A stretch of DNA of 64,000 nucleotides from Bacteroidota bacterium (GCA_030706735.1 JAUZNZ010000020.1:29041-93040); one strand, 5' to 3'. Numbered from the stretch's first letter, positions 10,062 to 19,396 are shown. The notes: a model not told the origin generated them from the letters alone. Made by a program: numbers and translations.

Positions 10062-11624
10062 TCAAAGGGCAAACGAGGGGTGTCCTCCGTTCAGGTTTAT
10101 GCCGGCGGAAGCGGCGGCCTCATTCACTTTATTCACAAAAGAAAAATCGCTGATGACCGATCTCAGCCGGTTGATATCGTCGGCAAAGATACGATCCTCG
10201 CTGGCGAAGCCGACCAGTGACCGGGCCACTCCATGCGCCGCCTCCAGGATGGCGCTGCTGCGCAGCGGTCGCCGGAATTCGATCGCCTGGCACGCGCTCA
10301 TCAGTTCGATGGCCAGGATGAACTCCAGGTTGTCCAGCACCTGGTTGAGCTTTCTGCCGCTGATGCTGCCCATGCTGACATGGTCTTCCTGGCCGAGCGA
10401 GGTGGGAATGCTGTCGGCGCTTGCCGGAAAACAAAGCGTTTTATTTTCGCTGACCAGGGCGGCGGTCGTGTATTGGGGGATCATGAAACCGCTGTTCAGA
10501 CCGACATTATTCATGAGCAGGAGCGGCAGTCCCCATTTGCCTTCGAGCAACAGGTAGCAACGGCGGTCGGAAATATTGCCGATCTCGGCGGCGGCGAAGC
10601 AGGCATAGTCGAGAGGCAGGGCCAATGGCTGTCCGTGGAAATTCCCGCCGCTGATCGTGTCCGCCTCGCCGAGTATGATGGGGTTATCGGTCACGGAATT
10701 CAGCTCGATCTCCGTGAGCTGTCGCAGGTGCAGCCAGGCGTTGCGGGATGCGCCGTGCACCTGCGGCATACAGCGCAACGAATAGGGGTCCTGTACCCTT
10801 CCGCAATCGACATGACTTTGCATGATGGCGCTGTCATGGAGAAGGAGCCGGAGACGCTGCGCTACCAGCTCGCTGCCCGCGAAGGGCCGCAGGCGGTGAA
10901 GGCGTTCGTCGAAGGGCGCCTTTGTTCCGGTCAATGCCTCCAGGCTCATCGCTCCGATAATATCGGCGGCCTCCAGGCAGTTGTGCATGCGCCGGACGGC
11001 CTTTACGGCATAGGACAGGATGAACTGCGTGCCGTTGATCAGTGCGAGGCCCTCTTTCGGTCCCAATTGCAACGGCGCCATTCCGGCGGCCTGCAATACG
11101 TCCCGGGTGTTTTGCCTTTTTCCTTTGTACGTTACCTCCCCGAGTCCGATCAAGGGGAGAAAGAGATGCGCCAGGGGGGCGAGGTCCCCGGATGCGCCGA
11201 CGGACCCTTTCTCCGGCACGACCGGCGTTACCTCCTCTTCGATATGCCAGATCAGCCGTTCGAGCGTAGCGGGACGAATGCCCGAAAATCCCCGCGCCAG
11301 CGCATGGATCTTGGTGATCAGCATGCATCGCGCAATGTCCGGCGGGACGGGATCCCCCACGCCAACACTGTGGCTCTGCAGGATCTTATGCTGAAGAATG
11401 CGTGTATCTTCTTCCGAAATACGGGTGTCGGAGAGAATGCCGAAGCCGGTATTGATGCCGTACACCGTCGTTTGCCTGCTTACGATCCGGTCCACGGCCT
11501 GTTGGCTCGCGCTGATCTTTTCCAGGGCCTGCGGACCGATCCTTCCCTTCAGGGAACCACCGGCCAGCGCAAGGGTCTTTCCGATCGTGAGCTCGTCCGT
11601 TCCATACTGAAAGGAATGATTCAT
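10062..11624 (-). CDS. hutH: Histidine ammonia-lyase
   Basis: Deaminates L-histidine to trans-urocanate, the entry step of histidine catabolism. 520 residues. The Ala-Ser-Gly triad that cyclises into the MIO cofactor is in SVGASGDLAPLAH near residue 145. Further family marks are YGINTGFG near the N-terminus and QDPYSLRCMPQVHGA, DNPII and SGNFHGQP in the second half. The ATG at 11624 is chosen over an in-frame TTG 39 bp upstream because homologous proteins start near here and a promoter box overlaps that extension. It is the first gene of the leftward hut/trehalose run. Confidence 0.96.
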   Translation of the reverse strand: MNHSFQYGTDELTIGKTLALAGGSLKGRIGPQALEKISASQQAVDRIVSRQTTVYGINTGFGILSDTRISEEDTRILQHKILQSHSVGVGDPVPPDIARCMLITKIHALARGFSGIRPATLERLIWHIEEEVTPVVPEKGSVGASGDLAPLAHLFLPLIGLGEVTYKGKRQNTRDVLQAAGMAPLQLGPKEGLALINGTQFILSYAVKAVRRMHNCLEAADIIGAMSLEALTGTKAPFDERLHRLRPFAGSELVAQRLRLLLHDSAIMQSHVDCGRVQDPYSLRCMPQVHGASRNAWLHLRQLTEIELNSVTDNPIILGEADTISGGNFHGQPLALPLDYACFAAAEIGNISDRRCYLLLEGKWGLPLLLMNNVGLNSGFMIPQYTTAALVSENKTLCFPASADSIPTSLGQEDHVSMGSISGRKLNQVLDNLEFILAIELMSACQAIEFRRPLRSSAILEAAHGVARSLVGFASEDRIFADDINRLRSVISDFSFVNKVNEAAASAGINLNGGHPSFAL

Positions 11625-11639
11625 ACCGTCATTTGGCTT

Positions 11640-11647
11640 CAAAAATA
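11640..11647 (-). promoter_or_regulatory. -7 promoter box for the hut run
   Basis: TATTTTTG on the minus strand is a perfect match to the Bacteroidota -7 consensus TAnnTTTG, 15 nt before the hutH ATG. No clear -33 element is seen at the usual spacing, so regulation by an activator is possible. Confidence 0.45.
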
Positions 11648-11700
11648 GGGAGTTTTGGCGCAATAAAACCGCCCACCGGCGGCATTCCGCGGCTACTGAT

Positions 11701-11708
11701 TATATTTG
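11701..11708 (+). promoter_or_regulatory. -7 promoter box for the epimerase-GT4 operon
   Basis: TATATTTG matches the TAnnTTTG consensus exactly and lies in the divergent region between hutH and the epimerase gene, 48 nt before the ATG. No convincing -33 element is visible. Confidence 0.4.
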
Positions 11709-11756
11709 CCCTTCGCTTGTCCGGTATTCGATCCATTAAAAATTGCCGTTTAGAAC

Positions 11757-12470
11757 ATGATTATAGGGAATGGGCTTGTAGCCGCGGGTTTTAGTCCTTA
11801 TGCCGGGAGGGAGGAATTCCTCATATTTGCATCCGGCGTCTCCGACTCCAAGCATTGCAGCGCGGTCGATTTTGAACGGGAACGCAATCTGCTCACCGGA
11901 GCCCTCGAAAAGAACCCGGGCAAACGATTTGTTTATTTCGGTACCGCCAGCGTAGCCGATCCGGATCTCCGTGAGACCCCCTATATCCGGCACAAGATCG
12001 CGATGGAAGAGCTCGTGCGCACCCATGCTGCGGCCTTCCATATCTTCCGGGTGTCCAACCTGGCGGGCGTTTCGGCTAATCCGAATACCGTGCTCAATTT
12101 CCTGTATGCGCATATCAGCCAGGGCAGGCCCTTCGAGCTCTGGACGCATTCGGAAAGAAATATCATCGACCTGGCGGACGTGTTCCAGATTGCCGACCAT
12201 ATCCTTAGGAAAAACCTTTTTGCCAATCGCACGATCGCCATCGCCAATGAAAAGAACTATGCAGTCAGGTACATCGTAAAGTGCATTGAAGCTTTCACCG
12301 GCAGGACGGCAATCTACACGGAGAGAGCAAAGGGAAGCGCATTCCAGATCGATATTTCCGATATCCAACCGATATGTCGCTCGCTGGGTATCCGGTTTGG
12401 AGAAGATTATTTGCCGCATTTACTGGAAAAGTATTATGCGGGGAAAAAAAAGAATCACCCAGCGAAATGA
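11757..12470 (+). CDS. NAD-dependent epimerase/dehydratase family protein
   Basis: 237 residues, short for the extended SDR family. The protein opens straight into the first Rossmann strand with IIGNGLVAAGF, and an in-frame stop just upstream confirms the ATG at 11757. Later marks are VYFGTASVAD, where family members carry the catalytic Ser/Thr, and YIRHKIAMEELV, where the YxxxK motif reads Y-I-R-H-K, so Tyr and Lys are present. The product probably alters a nucleotide sugar or a related substrate. Its stop overlaps the GT4 start as ATGA, indicating coupled translation and a role in the same glycan pathway. A perfect TATATTTG box lies at 11701-11708, leaving a 48-nt gap to the ATG. Confidence 0.75.
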   Translation: MIIGNGLVAAGFSPYAGREEFLIFASGVSDSKHCSAVDFERERNLLTGALEKNPGKRFVYFGTASVADPDLRETPYIRHKIAMEELVRTHAAAFHIFRVSNLAGVSANPNTVLNFLYAHISQGRPFELWTHSERNIIDLADVFQIADHILRKNLFANRTIAIANEKNYAVRYIVKCIEAFTGRTAIYTERAKGSAFQIDISDIQPICRSLGIRFGEDYLPHLLEKYYAGKKKNHPAK

Positions 12471-13642
12471 GATACAGGAGGGCCAAGATTAAAATAAGGC
12501 TGGAACTTATCGGGATGTTCCCGTTCGTGCTGCTTGGCAGGATCTATGGCCGTCTGTTCCCGCTGCGCGCGCCGGGAAACCTGTTCCTGTTCTTTTCCTC
12601 GGCGGATCTGGGCGGCGCCATCAAGGTCAATGCCGATATCCTGGACTGCGTGGCCGACAGACAACCGGTCATCATTTTCTCGAAGCGACCCAGGAACAAT
12701 GGGTTCCGGTCCCTTTTCTACCGGAAAGGCGTCACCATTCTGGACCTGCACAAGAGGATCGATAATAAGCTCTTTCATTTCGTTAACTTCTTTTACCGGG
12801 GCGTGCTGGCTTCCTGGATCAACAGGGCAAAAGATCCGGTGGTTTTCGGCGGGGAGAACCTCTTCTTTTACAAGGTGATCCCGCATCTGCGGGCGGACAT
12901 CCCCCGGATCGAGCTATGCCATCTGGACACCTGGCTGCCCTATACCATCGGGCTGATCGACCGGATCACGATGCGGATCTGCAGCACCCTCAGGATGAAG
13001 GAGGCGATCATCCGGCAATATGACGAAAACCGGGTGGAACCGAAATACTATGATCGCCTGCATTTCATCGAGAACCGGATCGACATGCCGGAATTCGAAG
13101 AGGTCAGCAATCCAAAGCTCGAGGTCGTATTCATTGGCCGGGGCGCGCCGCAGAAAAGGGTGCCCCTGATCGCCGCCATAGCGACCAGGATGCATGAACT
13201 GGGCCTTCCGGTCCATTTCTCATTCGTCGGCGACGTCGAGAAGGTGATCGAACCCGGCGTGCTCCCTTTTTGCACTTTTTACGGAAATGTGCGGGATGAA
13301 GAACGGATGCGGGCGATCTATCGCGGATCGGATGTCCTGATCCTGACTTCTGCGTATGAGGGACTGCCGCTGGTGGTCATGATCATGATGGCCCATGGAA
13401 AGGTCGTCATTTCCACGGCGGTGAACGGGATACCTGACTATATCACTCATCTGGAAAATGGGCTACTGATCCGGGCGACGGGCGAAGAAGAGATCGTAGA
13501 GGAAGGAGTGGCGCTATTGCGTCTGCTGATCGAAGATCCGGCGTTACGGATCGCCATGGGGCGGCAAAGCCGGGCGGCTGCCATGGAAAAATTCGGCGGG
13601 GCTTTGTTCTGTCGTGAATACCGGAGGATCCTGATAAGATAA
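12467..13642 (+). CDS. Glycosyltransferase family 4 (GT-B fold)
   Basis: 391 residues. The C-terminal half has the nucleotide-sugar-binding half-domain of GT4 enzymes: VVFIGRGAPQKRVPLIAAI near residue 222, then ILTSAYEGLPLVVMIMMAHGKVVIST, which contains the EGLP...E/M-type donor-binding loop, and a C-terminal helix with AAMEKF. The normal motif is E-x7-E; here the second acidic position reads Met/Met, a small deviation. The N-terminal part has a basic/hydrophobic segment (residues 1-30) that may attach to the membrane. The ATG at 12467 overlaps the epimerase stop as ATGA. Donor and acceptor sugars cannot be read from the sequence. It is followed by a GC-rich hairpin. Confidence 0.85.
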   Translation: MRYRRAKIKIRLELIGMFPFVLLGRIYGRLFPLRAPGNLFLFFSSADLGGAIKVNADILDCVADRQPVIIFSKRPRNNGFRSLFYRKGVTILDLHKRIDNKLFHFVNFFYRGVLASWINRAKDPVVFGGENLFFYKVIPHLRADIPRIELCHLDTWLPYTIGLIDRITMRICSTLRMKEAIIRQYDENRVEPKYYDRLHFIENRIDMPEFEEVSNPKLEVVFIGRGAPQKRVPLIAAIATRMHELGLPVHFSFVGDVEKVIEPGVLPFCTFYGNVRDEERMRAIYRGSDVLILTSAYEGLPLVVMIMMAHGKVVISTAVNGIPDYITHLENGLLIRATGEEEIVEEGVALLRLLIEDPALRIAMGRQSRAAAMEKFGGALFCREYRRILIR

Positions 13643-13643
13643 A

Positions 13644-13662
13644 GGCCGGCCCGCGGCCGGCC
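13644..13662 (+). terminator. Hairpin after the GT4 gene
   Basis: GGCCGGCC, a CGC loop and a second GGCCGGCC form an 8-bp GC-only stem starting one base after the stop codon. It lacks a T tract, so it may be a weak or factor-assisted terminator or an mRNA-stabilising 3' end. Confidence 0.45.
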
Positions 13663-13790
13663 ATACACAGGATAACCTTAACGGCTAATGGGCCATAGAA
13701 GGCCATGAGAGCTTGGGGTTCAGGGGAACAGATCCATGGTGTACCTGAAAGGTAAGAGGAGCCTGTTGAAAATGGGAGCAGGAACCGACC

Positions 13791-13836
13791 GGCGTGTCGA
13801 ATCCGGGGATAAACGTGTCGATTCGGCCAATTGTCG
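13791..13836. repeat. CGACACG direct repeats abutting the LytTR regulator gene
   Basis: Read on the minus strand, TCGACACGTTTATCC and TTCGACACGCCGG lie 21 bp apart, preceded by TTGGCCGAA. The same words occur at 8303-8333 and 27127-27164. Here they lie between two convergent gene ends, directly after the regulator stop, so they are not in an obvious promoter. Confidence 0.45.
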
Positions 13837-14580
13837 TCAATATCCAAACCGGTTAAGGAACTCGGTTTTCCGGCGGGAGGCAACCTCGATGAGGGCCTGG
13901 TCCTCCATTTCAATATACCCTCCCCTGCCCTTGTGGTATTTTTTGATGCACATCAGGTTAATGATATGGGAATTGTGAACCCGCATGAAGATCAATGGCG
14001 GCAATATCTCCTCATATTCCTTTATATTCTTGGCCGAAAGTATCTTTTCTCCTTCCTTCATATGGAAAACCGTGTATCCCCCGCTGGCTTCGCAACGCAT
14101 GATCTTATCGGTCATCACGAACACAAGCCCTTCCATGCTCGGTAAGGCGAGCTTGTACGTACTGGCATTAGGCTGTTTGAGGTTCGCGAGGAGATTATGG
14201 AGTTGCTTATTCATATTGCGAAGCCGAAGCTTCTCGGATGCCTTTTGAACGGCAGCGCGCAACTCGCCGATATTGACCGGCTTCAACAAATAATCGAGCG
14301 CACTGTATTTGAATGCCTTCAGCGTATAGTCATTGAACGCCGTCACGAAGACGACCTCAAAATTCACCGGCATAAGACGGTCGAGCAGGTCAAAGGCATT
14401 GCCATACGGCATTTCGACATCGAGAAAAACCAGGTCCGGCTGGGATTTGGAAATTATTTTCTCCGCTTCACCCGCATTGGCCGCCACTCCAATCACCGAG
14501 GTATCAGGACAAAATTCGGCGAGCATGGCGGTAAGAACCCGGACATTCTTTGGCTCATCGTCGACAATAATACAGTTCAT
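13837..14580 (-). CDS. LytTR-family response regulator
   Basis: 247 residues. The receiver domain (about 1-120) shows the acidic pair in IIVDDEPKN, the phosphoacceptor Asp54 in VFLDVEMP, the conserved Thr in VVFVTAFNDY and Lys in LLKPV. The C-terminal LytTR DNA-binding domain (about 145-247) has SYKLALPSMEG, CEASGGYTVF and FMRVHNSHIINL, followed by the usual GRGGYIEMEDQ segment. The ATG overlaps the stop of the upstream kinase gene (ATGA), so the two form a two-component pair. Such regulators bind pairs of short direct repeats about two helix turns apart; candidate repeats lie right after this gene and upstream of three secreted-protein genes here. Confidence 0.93.
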   Translation of the reverse strand: MNCIIVDDEPKNVRVLTAMLAEFCPDTSVIGVAANAGEAEKIISKSQPDLVFLDVEMPYGNAFDLLDRLMPVNFEVVFVTAFNDYTLKAFKYSALDYLLKPVNIGELRAAVQKASEKLRLRNMNKQLHNLLANLKQPNASTYKLALPSMEGLVFVMTDKIMRCEASGGYTVFHMKEGEKILSAKNIKEYEEILPPLIFMRVHNSHIINLMCIKKYHKGRGGYIEMEDQALIEVASRRKTEFLNRFGY

Positions 14581-17500
14581 GATGTTGGTTCATTAAAGTT
14601 AGTGGATACATTATCCAGCGGAAAGAACAGGGTCACCCTTGTCCCCAATGCCTCCAGGCGGTCATTTTCCAGGTCCTCGACCAGTATCCTTACCGGGGCC
14701 TGGCCTGTCTGGCCTGTCTGGTTGAACATTTCGATCCGTTTTTCGGTCAGCGACATTCCCCTCGACTGGTACTCGATGGCATTGCTGCTACGGAACTGTC
14801 TCGCGAGCTTGCGACCTACCCCGTTATCCTCGATCGAGCAAACCAGAAAGCCGGATCTAATGGAAATCCTGATGTCGATCATCCCGTTCTTGTCTTTCCG
14901 CAGGCCCATACCATGCCGGATGGCATTCTCTACATAGGGTTGAAGGATCATCGGGGGGATCTCATAGAATTCCGTGTCCATCCCCTCTTCCACGTCGACC
15001 CGATAGTCGAACCTATTCTCGAACCTTCCTTTTTCCAGCTCCAGGTAGGTCGACAGGTATCCGATCTCCTGTTGAAGGCTAATGAAGGGCCTGGAAGAAA
15101 AGTCAAGGGTCTGACGGATCAGTCGGGCAAAATTCGTAATAAATTCGTTGACGCCACGCACGTCCTTTTCCATCACATATTGCTGAATCGAATTCAGGCA
15201 GTTGAAAATGAAATGGGGGTTCATCTGGGAGCGAAGGGCCATTTGTTCCAGTTCCGCCATCCTTGCGACCGTCAGGGATTTCTCCTCTTCCTTATTCCTG
15301 ATCACGCGCACGCGCCATGCAAAGATCATCCATACCAGCGCGGCGAGGGCCAGGCCGATAGTTATCCGGAAGCCCGCCTTTTCCCACCACAGTCTTTCCA
15401 CGGAAAACCGGATGGAAACGGGTTCACTGTGTACCCCGAATTTGTTTATGGCTTGCAGTTCCAGCTCGTAACTGCCGGAAGGCAGGGAGGGATAGGTCAG
15501 GAAATTCTCGCGCGTCGATCTCCAGTCCTTGTCCGGGCCAATGAGCCTGTATTCATAATTGATATTGCCTGCCGACCGAAGGGAAATCCCTGCAAACCCG
15601 ATCCGGATATTATTGTCGGCGTGCGGTAATACGAAGTCGGTCGTGTCGGGCGTCCATGCGCGTTGGGAAACGGTGATGGACGTAATCTTCAGGAGACAGA
15701 TCGAACGACGGGATATCTTCTTTTCATTGAACCAGACCAGTCCATCGGCATTGCCGACGAAGACGTCGTCATTTTTAACATAGACCGTATTAATAATATC
15801 CGAACCAAGGCCATCCGACTTGGTAAAAGGGGTGCAAACGACGCCCGTGTCGACAAACCTGATCTTGTTCAAGCCCCGGTCCGTGCCCAGCCAAACGGCC
15901 GTTGCGGTGGCAAAGATCGCCCGGCATACGTTGCTGGTCAGGCCATTATTTCGGGTAATCTGTGCGACGATCCGCCCGTCCTTGTACCCGACAAGCCCTC
16001 CGCCATCCGTTCCGATCCAAAGCGTGCCGTCCGGTGAATTGGCCAGGGCGGTAATCTTGGTGGACAGTACGGGATAGCGGTCGCCAAGGAATGTTGACGA
16101 TTTATTTGGGTCCACGGCATAAAGGCCGGTTAATGTCCCGATGTAATAATGGTTGTTAAGCCATATGGCGGACGTGGAGCGTTCCTTCCACACCGTGTCG
16201 AAGTGAATGAACCCGCTGGATATTATGCGCCGGACCGCCTGATCGCCAACATCCAGAATGGTCGAATCCGAGAGATGAGTGAGCGCTTTTATTGAATGTG
16301 GCATGTCCGCGGAGTCGGACCGGGAGGGCCTTCTGACCTTGCCTCCAAAGCGGTCGAAAAGAAACATGCCGTAGTCGGTGCCGGCGACCGTCTTGTCCCC
16401 GAAACCCCTCGCTATATCCATGACCCGACCCCTGGAGATCGAGGTAGTCAGTCGCATGGATCGCACGTGCCCGGAATGCAGGTCAAGGGACCAGAGCATA
16501 AAGTGGTCGCTGCCCAGGTACAGTATCGAATCCCATTCGCGAATGCAGAAGACCGGTCCGCGGGCGTATTCCGCACGAAATAAGGCTGAGTAATCCCTGA
16601 TGTCCCTGGAACCGAGACGAAATACCCCATTGCCCAGGGTGCTGAACCAAATGTTCCCTTCCATATCCTCGATGGCCGCATTCACCGTCTGACCTTTAAG
16701 GAAGCTGTCGATGATCTCCCTCTTCCGGATATCGAACAGGTAATTGTAACGGTTCGTATTGACCATGAACAGGCTATCGTCAAGGTGGGACACGGAGAGT
16801 ATGCCTCCGATCGGCGGCAGCCTGAATTCCTCTTTGCCATCTGCGTCCATGAAAACCAGCACCGAATCGTTTACGGAACGGGTCATGCCGGTGCTGCTCA
16901 TATAGCAATTGAGGGGAGTTGTCCCCGCTGATTTTCCAATCGTGTCGATGGGAACAAACTGGTTGCCCTCCAGATCCGCCAACGCGACTTCCCCCGGACA
17001 GAAGACCGAGACCCGGAACCCACCGCCTTTTTTTGCACCGGCATTGAGTATGGCGAACCAGAGATAGCCGCGCAGTTCCCTGATCAGTGCGACGGTTCCA
17101 TCCGGACGTATGAGATGAGCGCATTTTTGTTCGACCAGGAGAATATTTCCGGCCGCGTCCTCAACGATATTCGTGATCTTGCCTGAGAGCCTGATCCTGG
17201 CCAGCACAGGGTCCGTCCGCTGATCATAAATCCTGCCTTTCCAGTAATAGGCGATCGTGCTTCGAAAGGGCATTATCCAGACGCGGTTGCGCGAGTCTAC
17301 AAAAAGGTTGAGTACTTCGTTGTCCGGCAGGCCGCTCTCTACCGTGAAATTCGTGAATTGACCGCCATCGAAGCGGCTAAGCCCTGTTTCGGTGCCGAAC
17401 CAGATGAACCCATCCTTATCCTGGGCCATGCAATACACCGTGGATCCGGTCAGGCCGTCGGCGACATCGTAGTGTGCGTAGCTATGGAGGTCCTGTGCCG

Positions 17501-18491
17501 AAAGCGCCGCGGTCGGGAGGATGGCAACGAGCAGGAGAAAAAGCAGGCAGGACACCATGCGATGGAGGGTCATCAGGAGTTTCGAGAAAACACCCATTCG
17601 CAGAATGGCGGCCGGAATGCGGCGTTGAAATCGTATCATGGAGCCGATCGGTTCGGGTATGGCACCCGGATAGCCGGCCCTGACGATATCTTCCGGATCC
17701 CTAATGGACAAATTGCGAAGCAGGCGCCACCAGGCGTCCCACAGGCGCCAGTTGCGAAGCGAATCCTCCCCGGTCTTGTTCAGCAATCGAAAGCTTTCCG
17801 GGATCTCGACCATGGGATTGCGGAAACTGGCGGCCGTCACCTGCTGATCGCTGACGCCGATATTGACCAGGGCATCCGGGATGTACCATGCCTCGCCATG
17901 CTTCAGGTATTCAATATAAAAATCGATATCGACCAGCCATTTGAGATGATTGTCAAACAGGACGCCCTCTCTTCTCTTAAATGCGGTGCAGCTGGGCGGT
18001 CCGATCGTATTTCCCGCAAACAGGACGCGGGGATCGTTGAGGACGACCTTGCGGCGGATCGCCGGGGCGAAAATAGAACGGCCATGGCCATCAGGATACA
18101 CGTTCCGGTAAGCCGAGAAAACAAAAGAGGCCTGTGGGTTCAGCCTGATTGCCTCGGCAAAAGCATTCAGGCTGTCGCTGTTGACGAACCAATCATCGTC
18201 ATGCATGATCTTGATCCATTCTCCCTGCGCGTGCCGGACGGCTTCATTCCAATTTTCTGGGGTGCCTAGCGGGGATTCGTTCCGGAAATAGCGTACCGGA
18301 AGCCGATCGGCGTAACGGAGAATTAAAGACTCCACCGACCGGTCTGGGCTATCATCGGTCACGATGACTTCGAAGTCATTATAGCTTTGGATGGCGATCG
18401 AATCCAATAGCCTTTGCAGGCAGGCCGCTCGCTTGTAGGCAGGAATGCAGATGGAAAAGAAAGGATGTGCCCGCATACGACGGCTAACCAT
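14577..18491 (-). CDS. Fused GT2 glycosyltransferase and beta-propeller LytS-type sensor histidine kinase
   Basis: One uninterrupted frame of 1,304 codons. Residues ~10-300 are a complete GT2 domain: FSICIPAYKR, VIVTDDSPD (Asp46/47) and the metal-binding HDDDW (Asp98-100). A hydrophobic segment follows (SCLLFLLLVAILPTAALSA, ~313-331), then a periplasmic two-component-regulator propeller (~335-935, repeats such as DGFIWFGTETGLSRFD and DGTLWIGTDGGGLV), a Y_Y_Y domain (~960-1030), a second membrane helix (~1040-1060) and a His_kinase/HATPase module with SQMNPHFIFNCLNSIQQ (phospho-His ~1093), QPYVENAIRHG and EDNGVG. ATG starts at 18491 and 18476 are both possible; an internal ATG at 17597 with its own signal sequence could start a separate kinase. 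The frame ends in an ATGA overlap with the LytTR gene. Confidence 0.85.
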   Translation of the reverse strand: MVSRRMRAHPFFSICIPAYKRAACLQRLLDSIAIQSYNDFEVIVTDDSPDRSVESLILRYADRLPVRYFRNESPLGTPENWNEAVRHAQGEWIKIMHDDDWFVNSDSLNAFAEAIRLNPQASFVFSAYRNVYPDGHGRSIFAPAIRRKVVLNDPRVLFAGNTIGPPSCTAFKRREGVLFDNHLKWLVDIDFYIEYLKHGEAWYIPDALVNIGVSDQQVTAASFRNPMVEIPESFRLLNKTGEDSLRNWRLWDAWWRLLRNLSIRDPEDIVRAGYPGAIPEPIGSMIRFQRRIPAAILRMGVFSKLLMTLHRMVSCLLFLLLVAILPTAALSAQDLHSYAHYDVADGLTGSTVYCMAQDKDGFIWFGTETGLSRFDGGQFTNFTVESGLPDNEVLNLFVDSRNRVWIMPFRSTIAYYWKGRIYDQRTDPVLARIRLSGKITNIVEDAAGNILLVEQKCAHLIRPDGTVALIRELRGYLWFAILNAGAKKGGGFRVSVFCPGEVALADLEGNQFVPIDTIGKSAGTTPLNCYMSSTGMTRSVNDSVLVFMDADGKEEFRLPPIGGILSVSHLDDSLFMVNTNRYNYLFDIRKREIIDSFLKGQTVNAAIEDMEGNIWFSTLGNGVFRLGSRDIRDYSALFRAEYARGPVFCIREWDSILYLGSDHFMLWSLDLHSGHVRSMRLTTSISRGRVMDIARGFGDKTVAGTDYGMFLFDRFGGKVRRPSRSDSADMPHSIKALTHLSDSTILDVGDQAVRRIISSGFIHFDTVWKERSTSAIWLNNHYYIGTLTGLYAVDPNKSSTFLGDRYPVLSTKITALANSPDGTLWIGTDGGGLVGYKDGRIVAQITRNNGLTSNVCRAIFATATAVWLGTDRGLNKIRFVDTGVVCTPFTKSDGLGSDIINTVYVKNDDVFVGNADGLVWFNEKKISRRSICLLKITSITVSQRAWTPDTTDFVLPHADNNIRIGFAGISLRSAGNINYEYRLIGPDKDWRSTRENFLTYPSLPSGSYELELQAINKFGVHSEPVSIRFSVERLWWEKAGFRITIGLALAALVWMIFAWRVRVIRNKEEEKSLTVARMAELEQMALRSQMNPHFIFNCLNSIQQYVMEKDVRGVNEFITNFARLIRQTLDFSSRPFISLQQEIGYLSTYLELEKGRFENRFDYRVDVEEGMDTEFYEIPPMILQPYVENAIRHGMGLRKDKNGMIDIRISIRSGFLVCSIEDNGVGRKLARQFRSSNAIEYQSRGMSLTEKRIEMFNQTGQTGQAPVRILVEDLENDRLEALGTRVTLFFPLDNVSTNFNEPTS

Positions 18492-18541
18492 TAAATTCGT
18501 AAAGTTATTCGTACATTGCAAACTTCAAGAATTTAGTTGTA

Positions 18542-19372
18542 ATGCGAAGAAATTTTTTGGGCAATCTGGCCGCCGGAATTCAAAAAAGGTTCAAGACCCT
18601 CTTAGAAAGTCCAAAAGGCGAACTCAGTTTGAACTGGTTGACCACTAAATATTATAAGCATTTGCCCGCCGGAAAGATCCGAAAGCGGTCCTTGTTTGGA
18701 AAAACCCTTTATTTCTCGAGTCCCGGGGAACTTTTGCACGGGTTCCATGAAATATTTACTGAACAAATTTACAAACAGTCATTACCCGACCGTTCTTACA
18801 TTATCGACTGCGGCGCGAATATCGGTCTGAGCGTGATCTATATGAAGCGGTTGTGTCCCACGGCTCAGATCCTGGCATTCGAGCCGGACGAACGTAATTT
18901 TTCACTGCTTATGAAAAACATCGGCTCCTTTGGCCTGAAGGATGTCGACATACGCCGGGAAGCGGTCTGGAAAGAAAACACGGTTCTGCATTTTTCCGAT
19001 GAAGGCGCCATGGCGAGCAAGATCGAGTCCAGTCAAACTGAACAGTCCAGGGAAATAACGGGGATCCGATTGAAGGACCTGCTAACCCGCAGCGTGGACT
19101 TCCTCAAGATCGATATCGAGGGCGCGGAATTTGAGGTCATGAAGGACATCAGCAGCAGCCTGCATTTTGTAAAGAACCTGTTCATCGAATACCACGGCTC
19201 GTTTGGAAAGACAAGTGAGTTATCGGAACTACTCGGGCTGATAAGCAGCCATCAATTCGAATATTATATCAAGGAGGCCGCACCGGTTTACGAAACCCCT
19301 TTCTACCGGCCGCCGGGAAAAAGCGTCCCCTACGACGTACAACTCAATCTTTTTTGTTTTCGCCTGCCTTAA
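18542..19372 (+). CDS. FkbM family methyltransferase (copy 1)
   Basis: 276 residues. A class I SAM-dependent methyltransferase: motif I IIDCGANIGLSV near residues 86-97, the acidic end of strand 2 in AFEPDERN, and VDFLKIDIEGAEFEVM, the FkbM hallmark, near 180. The C-terminus includes LFIEYHGSF. Members O-methylate sugars or polyketides; in a cluster of glycosyltransferases, methylation of a surface glycan is the likely role. It is paralogous to the gene at 20431 (same length, same motif positions) and lies divergent from the GT2-kinase gene, with 50 bp between the ATGs. The DNA from here to about 22 kb is visibly more AT-rich than the flanking hut and purB regions. Confidence 0.88.
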   Translation: MRRNFLGNLAAGIQKRFKTLLESPKGELSLNWLTTKYYKHLPAGKIRKRSLFGKTLYFSSPGELLHGFHEIFTEQIYKQSLPDRSYIIDCGANIGLSVIYMKRLCPTAQILAFEPDERNFSLLMKNIGSFGLKDVDIRREAVWKENTVLHFSDEGAMASKIESSQTEQSREITGIRLKDLLTRSVDFLKIDIEGAEFEVMKDISSSLHFVKNLFIEYHGSFGKTSELSELLGLISSHQFEYYIKEAAPVYETPFYRPPGKSVPYDVQLNLFCFRLP

Positions 19373-19396
19373 GAATTCTCCCGAACCGTCCCATCA

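Noticed and set aside
10233..11648. Long plus-strand frame opposite hutH
   Set aside because: HutH on the minus strand has the MIO motif and full-length similarity; the opposite frame has no recognisable features.
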